Shown here piece by piece: positions 58,347-64,000 of a stretch of 64,000 nucleotides of DNA; the first letter of the stretch is position 1; every line of letters starts with the position of its first letter. The notes below the pieces were generated by a model. It saw nothing but the letters and a program-made list of their open reading frames with translations, was not told where the DNA came from and made no database searches. The DNA is from Dechloromonas sp. (GTDB taxonomy: Bacteria; Pseudomonadota; Gammaproteobacteria; Burkholderiales; Rhodocyclaceae): positions 1-64,000 of the forward strand of contig JAABQV010000009.1 in NCBI GenBank assembly GCA_011391255.1, read 5' to 3'. A program made the translations under genes and the position numbers.

Positions 58347-60623
58347 ATGATTAAGAAATCCCTGTTATCTGTCCTGATTGCCAGCGCATTTACGCTACCC
58401 GCGTTTGCTTTCGAGCCATTCGCGGTCAAAGATATTCGCGTTGAAGGTATCCAGCGTACTGAGGCGGGTACGGTATTCAGCTATCTGCCGGTCAAGGTGG
58501 GTGACATGCTGAATAACGAAAAAGCTGCCCAGTCGATTAAAACGCTTTTTGCTACCGGTTTCTTCAAGGATGTGCGGATTGAGGTTGAGGGCAATGTAAT
58601 GGTTGTAGTGGTGCAGGAGCGCCCGGCCATTGCAAAAATCAACTTTGTTGGTCTCAAGGAATTTGATAACGCCGTTATCGTTAAGGCGCTCAAGGAAGCG
58701 GGTATCGCCGAGGGGCGCATCTTTGACCGTGCGCAACTCGAAAAGTCTGAGCAGGAACTCAAGCGCCAATACCTGACACGCGGCAAATACGCTGTAGCTA
58801 TCACGACGACAGTTACGCCGCTAGAGCGTAATCGGGTCGGTATTAATTTCAATATTGAAGAAGGTGCAGCGGCACGCATCAAGCAAATAAATATTGTTGG
58901 TGCCAAAGCCTTCAAGGAAAAAGAGCTGGTTGGGCTGATGGAGTTAACGACACCCGGTCTGCTTACCTGGTACACCAAGAACGATCAGTATTCGCGCCAG
59001 AAACTCTCGGCTGACCTGGAGAAAATGAAATCCTTCTACATGAACCGGGGCTATCTCGAGTTTAATGTTGAATCAACTCAAGTCTCGATCTCGCCTGACA
59101 AGCAGGATGTTTTCATCACCGCCAATGTCAGTGAGGGCGAGCGTTACCAGGTTTCGTCGGTCAAAATTGCCGGCGATTTCTCGGTTCCGGAAGATGATCT
59201 TCGCGCCCTGGTTTCACTTAAGCCCGGCGACGTGTTCTCGCGCGAGCGCCTCAATGGAACGACCAAGGCGATCAGTGAGCGTCTTGGTAAAGAGGGTTAT
59301 GCCTTTGCCAACGTCAACGCGGCGCCGGAAGTCGACAAGGAAAAACGCCAAGTCGCTTTTACTATCTTTATTGACCCCGGCAAGCGGGTTTACGTAAGAC
59401 GCTTGAACGTCTCCGGCAACACAAAAACCCGCGATGAAGTCATTCGTCGTGAAATGCGTCAGATGGAAGGTGGCTGGTACGATGCCGACCGTGTCACTGC
59501 CTCAAAGACTCGTCTCGATCGCCTTGGTTTCTTTTCTGAGGTAGCTGTAGAAACGCCTGCAGTTCAGGGAACCTCAGACCAGATTGACGTCAATATGAAT
59601 GTTGTCGAGAAGCCAACGGGGAATCTTATGTTAGGTCTCGGTTTCTCCAGTACAGAAGGCATCGTGGTTTCCGGCTCTATCGCCCAAAACAACTTCATGG
59701 GTAGCGGTAACAACGTCGGTATCCAGGTCAACACCAGCAAAATAAATACGGTTTATTCTTTTTCTTACACCAACCCATACTTCACAAAGGATGGCGTTAG
59801 TCAAGGTTTTGACGTTTATCACCGCAAGTTGGATTCAACAAGGACCGCTGTTTCTCCTTACAAAACGCAATCGACAGGTGCTGGCTTGCGCTTTGGATTC
59901 CCGATCAGCGAGAAACAATCGCTCACGTTTGGAGCGGGTATTGATCTAACGGAGATCGAGACTTTTGAAAATAGCGCCCAGCGCTATAAGGATTTTGCCA
60001 CCACCTACCCGGGGGCCAACCTGACCCTTCCGCTTTCAGTGAATTGGGTGAGTGACGGTAAAGACAGTTTTCTATTCCCAACGGCAGGGCGCTTTCAAAA
60101 AGCTGGGCTTGAGGTTGCGATTCCCGGCGGCGATTTGACTTTCTACCGTGCCACTTACCAAGTTCAACAGTATTTCCCGCTGAGCAAGGCATTTACCTTG
60201 ATGCTCAACGGTGACTTGGGTTATGCCGACGGTTACGGCGAAACGAATGTTTTGCCTTTCTACAAGAATTTTTACGCAGGCGGTGTCAATACGGTACGTG
60301 GTTACAAGGCGGGTAGCTTGGGCCCACGGGACGCCAATGATGCTAGTACGGGTGGTACGCGACGTATTGTTGGTAATGCTGAGGTGCTGTGGGGCGTTCC
60401 GGGTATGGAAAAGAGCTTGAGAATGGGCGTGTTTTTCGATGCCGGCCAGGTTTTTGCTCAGAATCAAAACATCTCAGTCAGTGATTTACGATATTCTACG
60501 GGTATCTCGGCGGCCTGGATTTCGCCGGTCGGCCCGCTTAAATTCAGTTTTGGTCAGGCGCTTAATAAACAGGATGGCGATAAAGCCGAGTCCTTCCAGT
60601 TCCAGTTGGGTAATACATTTTGA
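58347..60623 (+). CDS. bamA: Outer-membrane protein assembly factor BamA
   Basis: Core of the machinery that inserts beta-barrel proteins in the outer membrane. The 758-residue protein has a signal peptide (MIKKSLLSVLIASAFTLPAFA), five POTRA domains (FAVKDIRVEGIQRTEAGTVFSYL to about residue 415) and a 16-strand barrel. The lid-loop motif VRGYKAGSLGPRD and the terminal phenylalanine (FQLGNTF) are present. It lies between rseP and skp, as usual. Confidence 0.98.
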   Translation: MIKKSLLSVLIASAFTLPAFAFEPFAVKDIRVEGIQRTEAGTVFSYLPVKVGDMLNNEKAAQSIKTLFATGFFKDVRIEVEGNVMVVVVQERPAIAKINFVGLKEFDNAVIVKALKEAGIAEGRIFDRAQLEKSEQELKRQYLTRGKYAVAITTTVTPLERNRVGINFNIEEGAAARIKQINIVGAKAFKEKELVGLMELTTPGLLTWYTKNDQYSRQKLSADLEKMKSFYMNRGYLEFNVESTQVSISPDKQDVFITANVSEGERYQVSSVKIAGDFSVPEDDLRALVSLKPGDVFSRERLNGTTKAISERLGKEGYAFANVNAAPEVDKEKRQVAFTIFIDPGKRVYVRRLNVSGNTKTRDEVIRREMRQMEGGWYDADRVTASKTRLDRLGFFSEVAVETPAVQGTSDQIDVNMNVVEKPTGNLMLGLGFSSTEGIVVSGSIAQNNFMGSGNNVGIQVNTSKINTVYSFSYTNPYFTKDGVSQGFDVYHRKLDSTRTAVSPYKTQSTGAGLRFGFPISEKQSLTFGAGIDLTEIETFENSAQRYKDFATTYPGANLTLPLSVNWVSDGKDSFLFPTAGRFQKAGLEVAIPGGDLTFYRATYQVQQYFPLSKAFTLMLNGDLGYADGYGETNVLPFYKNFYAGGVNTVRGYKAGSLGPRDANDASTGGTRRIVGNAEVLWGVPGMEKSLRMGVFFDAGQVFAQNQNISVSDLRYSTGISAAWISPVGPLKFSFGQALNKQDGDKAESFQFQLGNTF

Positions 60624-60635
60624 TTCAGGAGTGTC

Positions 60636-61142
60636 ATGTTGAAAGCTAAATCCCTCGTTCTCGCATCGTTGATGTCGGCCTTGTTCGTGACTGGCGTTGG
60701 CGCCTCCGAGTTGAAGGTGGGTTACGTCAATACGCAGCGTATTTTCCGCGATGCGCCGGCTGCGCAGAAGGCCGCCAAGAAGCTTGAAGGCGAGTTCTCG
60801 CGGCGTGACCAGGATCTTCAAAAAATGGCCAAGCAGCTTCAGGGTTTGCAGGAGAATCTTGAGAAAAACTCGGTGACCATGGCTGAGAGTGATCGTCGTT
60901 CCAAAGAAAAGGAATTTGGCGAGCTCTCCCGTGAGTTTCAGAGAAAGCAGCGTGAATTCCGCGAAGACCTAAATCTGCGCCAGAATGAAGAGAATGCTGC
61001 GGTGATCGAGAAAGCCAACCGGGCGATCAAGCAAATTGCCGAAGCAGAAAAATTTGATCTTGTTTTACAGGACGTGGTTTGGGTCAGTCCCAAGCTGGAT
61101 ATGACCGATCGCGTGATCAAGGCACTCGCCGAAGGTAAATAA
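60636..61142 (+). CDS. skp: Periplasmic chaperone Skp (OmpH)
   Basis: Trimeric jellyfish-shaped chaperone that carries unfolded outer-membrane proteins to BamA. The 168-residue protein has a signal peptide ([18 protein letters not shown]), the start of the body ([27 protein letters not shown]) and a long charged coiled coil ([19 protein letters not shown]...), ending near [16 protein letters not shown]. It begins 12 bases after bamA and overlaps lpxD by one base. Confidence 0.95.
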   Translation: MLKAKSLVLASLMSALFVTGVGASELKVGYVNTQRIFRDAPAAQKAAKKLEGEFSRRDQDLQKMAKQLQGLQENLEKNSVTMAESDRRSKEKEFGELSREFQRKQREFREDLNLRQNEENAAVIEKANRAIKQIAEAEKFDLVLQDVVWVSPKLDMTDRVIKALAEGK

Positions 61143-62185
61143 TGCCTGCATCCGCGGGTGTCGTTCTTTCTCTCGCTGAAATCGCCGCCCGTTTGGGCGG
61201 CGATGTATTTGGTGATGCGCAAACGCAGATTCACCAAGTTGCGACTTTGGCCTCTGCTGGTGAAGGTAAAATTGGTTTTTTGGCCAATTTGAAGTATAAG
61301 GCGCAGCTGCAAACGACCAAAGCATCGGCCGTCATCGTGTCTCCTGATTTTTCTGACGCCGTTGATTTGCCGCGCATTGTCACCAAAAATCCCTACGCCT
61401 ACTTTGCCCGCCTGGCGACGTTGCTGAATCCAGCTCGCGCTGAAACTGGCGGTGTTCACTCATCGGTGGTCAGTGCGTCGGTGCTTCCCACCAGTGTGAG
61501 CATCGGGCCGAATGTCAGTATCGGCAAAAATGTCAAATTGGGCGACAAGGTTGTTGTTCATGCCGGCTGTGTGTTGGCTGATGATGTGACGATCGGTGCG
61601 GGCAGTATTCTTTATCCGAACGTTAGCGTTTATTCCGGTTGTTCGATTGGTCGTCAGGCCATTATTCATTCAGGCGTGGTAATTGGTGCCGATGGCTTTG
61701 GTTTTGCACCAGATGCCGGCCAGTGGATCAAGATCCCGCAGATCGGTCGGGTCATTATTGGCGATGATGTGGAAATTGGTGCCAGTACGACGGTTGACCG
61801 TGGTGCTCTCGACGACACACTGATTGGTGATGGCTGCAAGATTGATAATCAGATTCAGATCGGCCACAACTGCGTTATTGGCAAGCATTGCGTGATCGCA
61901 GCCTGTGCCGCGATTGCCGGTAGTGTGACCTTGCAGGATAACGTGACAATTGGTGGCGCAGCGATGATTGCCGGTCATGTCACGATTGCCTCTGGTGCGG
62001 TAATTTCCGGCGGTTCGCTGGTCATGAAGAGCATCACCCGCCCGGGGCAATACACCAGCGTTTTTCCGCTTGAAGAGCATAGTCACTGGTTGCACAATGC
62101 CGCGCAAATCCGCCACTTAGCCAAGCTGGCCGAACGCGTCTCAGAACTCGAGAAACAACTTAAAAATATCAACATAAAGGATTGA
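61142..62185 (+). CDS. lpxD: UDP-3-O-acylglucosamine N-acyltransferase LpxD
   Basis: Third step of lipid A synthesis, adding a second hydroxyacyl chain from acyl-ACP. The 347-residue protein has an N-terminal uridine-binding domain ([16 protein letters not shown]), a left-handed beta helix of hexapeptide repeats ([14 protein letters not shown] onward), the catalytic histidine in [12 protein letters not shown] and a C-terminal helix. The ATG overlaps the skp stop. Confidence 0.97.
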   Translation: MPASAGVVLSLAEIAARLGGDVFGDAQTQIHQVATLASAGEGKIGFLANLKYKAQLQTTKASAVIVSPDFSDAVDLPRIVTKNPYAYFARLATLLNPARAETGGVHSSVVSASVLPTSVSIGPNVSIGKNVKLGDKVVVHAGCVLADDVTIGAGSILYPNVSVYSGCSIGRQAIIHSGVVIGADGFGFAPDAGQWIKIPQIGRVIIGDDVEIGASTTVDRGALDDTLIGDGCKIDNQIQIGHNCVIGKHCVIAACAAIAGSVTLQDNVTIGGAAMIAGHVTIASGAVISGGSLVMKSITRPGQYTSVFPLEEHSHWLHNAAQIRHLAKLAERVSELEKQLKNINIKD

Positions 62186-62191
62186 TTAAAA

Positions 62192-62626
62192 ATGGATATT
62201 AATGAAATTTTAGAGCACTTACCGCACCGTTATCCATTCCTGCTCGTTGACCGCGTACTTGAAGTCGAGCCGGGTAAGTCAATTCATGCCTACAAAAATA
62301 TCACGATTAACGAGCCTTATTTTGTCGGGCATTTTCCGCATCATCCGGTGATGCCTGGCGTGCTGATCATGGAAGCGCTGGCACAGGCCGCCGGAATCCT
62401 GTCATTCAAAACGATGGAGTCCAAGCCGGATCCGAACTCGGTGTTTTATTTTGTCGGGATTGATGACTGCCGCTTCAAAAAGCCAGTCATGCCCGGTGAT
62501 CAGCTGCATCTGCACGTTGAAATTGTTCGTCACATGCGCGGCATCTGGAAATACAAGGCCGAGGCGCGGGTTGACGGACAAGTCGTTGCTGAAGCCAATT
62601 TGATGTGCGCCAAACGTGATGTCTGA
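62192..62626 (+). CDS. fabZ: 3-hydroxyacyl-ACP dehydratase FabZ
   Basis: Dehydratase of fatty acid elongation, located in the lipid A operon where it competes with LpxA/LpxD for hydroxyacyl-ACP. The 144-residue hot-dog protein shows [13 protein letters not shown], the active-site histidine in [21 protein letters not shown] with its partner glutamate, and [17 protein letters not shown]. It starts six bases after lpxD and overlaps lpxA. Confidence 0.98.
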   Translation: MDINEILEHLPHRYPFLLVDRVLEVEPGKSIHAYKNITINEPYFVGHFPHHPVMPGVLIMEALAQAAGILSFKTMESKPDPNSVFYFVGIDDCRFKKPVMPGDQLHLHVEIVRHMRGIWKYKAEARVDGQVVAEANLMCAKRDV

Positions 62627-63398
62627 GATGATTCATCCGACCGCTATTGTTGATCCGCGTGCCAAGATCGCTACCGGCGTTGAAATTGGCCCCTATTCGA
62701 TCATCGGCGCTGATGTTGAGATTGGCGAAAACACGATAATCGGGCCGCATGTCGTCATCAAGGGACACACCCGAATTGGGCGGGAGAACCGGATTTTTCA
62801 GTTTTCTTCCCTGGGCGAAGTCCCGCAGGACAAAAAATACGCCGGCGAACCGACTCGTCTTGAGATTGGTGATCGCAACACGATCCGCGAATTTTGCACG
62901 CTTAATCTGGGCACAGCGCAGGATGCCGGTGTCACCCGGGTTGGCGACGACAACTGGATCATGGCTTATGTACATATTGCCCATGATTGCCAGGTCGGCA
63001 ACAAAACCACCTTTGCCAACAATGCACAACTAGCAGGCCATGTCGTTGTTGAAGACTGGGCGATTCTGGGTGGTTACACCGGTGTGCATCAGTTTTGCCG
63101 GGTTGGCGCGCATGTGATGACCGCAGTCGGCACCGTCGTTTTGCAGGATGTCCCGCCTTACCTGATGGCCGCCGGGAATACTGCGCAGCCTTACGGTATT
63201 AACGTTGAGGGCTTGAAGCGCCGTGGCTTTACCAGTGAGTCCCTGAGTGCGCTCAAGCATGCTTACCGCACCTTGTATAAATCCGGTTTGTTGCTCGAAG
63301 AAGCCAAGCTAAAGTTGGCTGAGGAAGCCAAAACGCAGCCGGATGTGCAGCGTTTTGTCGACTTTCTGGCGGTTTCCAAGCGAGGCATTATTCGCTAA
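62619..63398 (+). CDS. lpxA: UDP-N-acetylglucosamine acyltransferase LpxA
   Basis: First enzyme of lipid A synthesis. The protein of about 259 residues is a left-handed beta helix ([26 protein letters not shown] onward) with the catalytic histidine region [12 protein letters not shown], and a helical C-terminus ([22 protein letters not shown]). Three in-frame starts exist: GTG 62616, ATG 62619 and ATG 62628. I use 62619, which overlaps fabZ by eight bases (ATGTCTGA); 62628 ([10 protein letters not shown]) is equally plausible. It overlaps lpxB by one base (TAATG). Confidence 0.97.
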   Translation: MSEMIHPTAIVDPRAKIATGVEIGPYSIIGADVEIGENTIIGPHVVIKGHTRIGRENRIFQFSSLGEVPQDKKYAGEPTRLEIGDRNTIREFCTLNLGTAQDAGVTRVGDDNWIMAYVHIAHDCQVGNKTTFANNAQLAGHVVVEDWAILGGYTGVHQFCRVGAHVMTAVGTVVLQDVPPYLMAAGNTAQPYGINVEGLKRRGFTSESLSALKHAYRTLYKSGLLLEEAKLKLAEEAKTQPDVQRFVDFLAVSKRGIIR

Positions 63399-64000
63399 TG
63401 GGAAGCGTCGTCAGGATCGCCATGGTGGCGGGAGAGGCATCAGGCGATCTACTCGCTAGTCATTTGATGACTGCCTTGAAGGCCAAGCTTCCCGATACCG
63501 TGTTTTACGGGATCGGTGGGCCGAAGATGCAGGCACAAGGCTTTGATAGCTGGTGGCCGATGGAAAAGCTCTCGGTCATGGGGTATTGGGATGCGCTCAA
63601 GCATTACCGCGAGATTGCCGGTATTCGTCGGCAGTTGAAGAAGCGCCTGCTCGATCTGCGGCCGGATATTTTTATCGGCGTCGATGCGCCCGACTTCAAT
63701 CTTGGTTTGGAAACCGATCTCAAGGCTGCTGGTCTGCCGACCATCCATTACGTCAGTCCATCAATCTGGGCCTGGCGTGGCGGGCGAATCAAGAAGATCG
63801 GTCGTGCGGTCAACCGGGTATTGGCGCTGTTTCCGATGGAGCCGGCGCTCTACGAAAAAGAAAATATTCCAGTGACCTACGTCGGGCATCCGCTGGCCGA
63901 CATTATTCCGCTGGAAACCAAGATGCTCCTGGTGCGCGAAAAGCTTTTCATGCCGCGTGACATTCCGGTTTTTGCCCTCCTGCCCGGTAGTCGCAAGGGC
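63398..64000 (+). CDS. lpxB: Lipid-A-disaccharide synthase LpxB, N-terminal part (partial)
   Basis: Glycosyltransferase that condenses UDP-diacylglucosamine with lipid X to form the lipid A disaccharide. The first 201 codons are in the window: [42 protein letters not shown]-like DIFIGVDAPDFN, HYVSPSIWAWRGGRIKKI and the start of the nucleotide-binding site (FALLPGSRKG), where the window ends. The ATG overlaps the lpxA stop by one base. This completes the fabZ-lpxA-lpxB order. Confidence 0.96.
   Translation, partial: MGSVVRIAMVAGEASGDLLASHLMTALKAKLPDTVFYGIGGPKMQAQGFDSWWPMEKLSVMGYWDALKHYREIAGIRRQLKKRLLDLRPDIFIGVDAPDFNLGLETDLKAAGLPTIHYVSPSIWAWRGGRIKKIGRAVNRVLALFPMEPALYEKENIPVTYVGHPLADIIPLETKMLLVREKLFMPRDIPVFALLPGSRKG

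Overview
The window reads as chromosomal DNA of a betaproteobacterium, most likely of the order Rhodocyclales (a Dechloromonas/Azonexus-like freshwater respirer). That placement is inferred from gene content and order: an isc operon with an extra NifS-like gene, RatA-RnfH beside SmpB, and rpsB-tsf-pyrH-frr-uppS-cdsA-dxr-rseP-bamA-skp-lpxD-fabZ-lpxA-lpxB in one run. No similarity search was possible. There are no tRNA or rRNA genes, insertion sequences, phage genes or CRISPR arrays that I can see. Coding density is very high, with many 1-11 base overlaps. The longest gaps are 181 bases (42577-42757), 187 bases (46402-46588) and 189 bases (50988-51176), and all three carry regulatory signals.

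Layout. (1) 1-6661, plus strand: the iron-sulfur cluster assembly operon iscR (tail only), a second cysteine desulfurase-like gene, iscS, iscU, iscA, hscB, hscA, fdx, iscX and a DUF2237 gene, closed by an intrinsic terminator. (2) 24587-6665, minus strand: smpB, then eight signalling genes in tight succession (a CHASE/Cache-type hybrid kinase, a REC-PAS-PAS-GGDEF-EAL-REC protein, a Cache-PAS-GAF-PAS kinase, a REC-HD-GYP protein, a receiver protein, a hemerythrin-kinase fusion, a DUF3391-HD-GYP protein and a PAS kinase), ending with gpmI. The recognisable outputs are all cyclic-di-GMP phosphodiesterase domains. The only GGDEF domain is degenerate and there is no DNA-binding output. (3) 24645-40642: housekeeping genes (ratA, rnfH, guaB, guaA, tadA, an L,D-transpeptidase, NRDE protein, ygfZ, mltG, tmk, holB, pilZ, tatD, an exported ankyrin protein), a MacAB/LolD-like ABC export operon and a bile-acid:sodium-symporter-family carrier.

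(4) 40692-46588: a respiratory and regulatory island. A sigma-54 activator with a cysteine-rich PAS domain sits between two minus-strand operons. One encodes an octaheme tetrathionate-reductase-type cytochrome c and a membrane cytochrome b. The other encodes an orphan Rieske protein, a NifX/NifB-type FeMo-cofactor-domain protein, an exported DUF2141 protein and a small conserved protein. Both operons are preceded by almost the same -24/-12 promoter sequence, and both upstream regions share an exact 10-base repeat, so they look like one regulon under the local activator. This is the most system-like unit in the window.

(5) 46589-64000: glnD and map (minus), a lone rfbD, and then the translation/envelope operon from rpsB to lpxB. 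It opens with a strong promoter and a leader RNA in which two complementary pairs interleave, so it could fold as a pseudoknot next to the rpsB ribosome binding site. lpxB runs off the right end.
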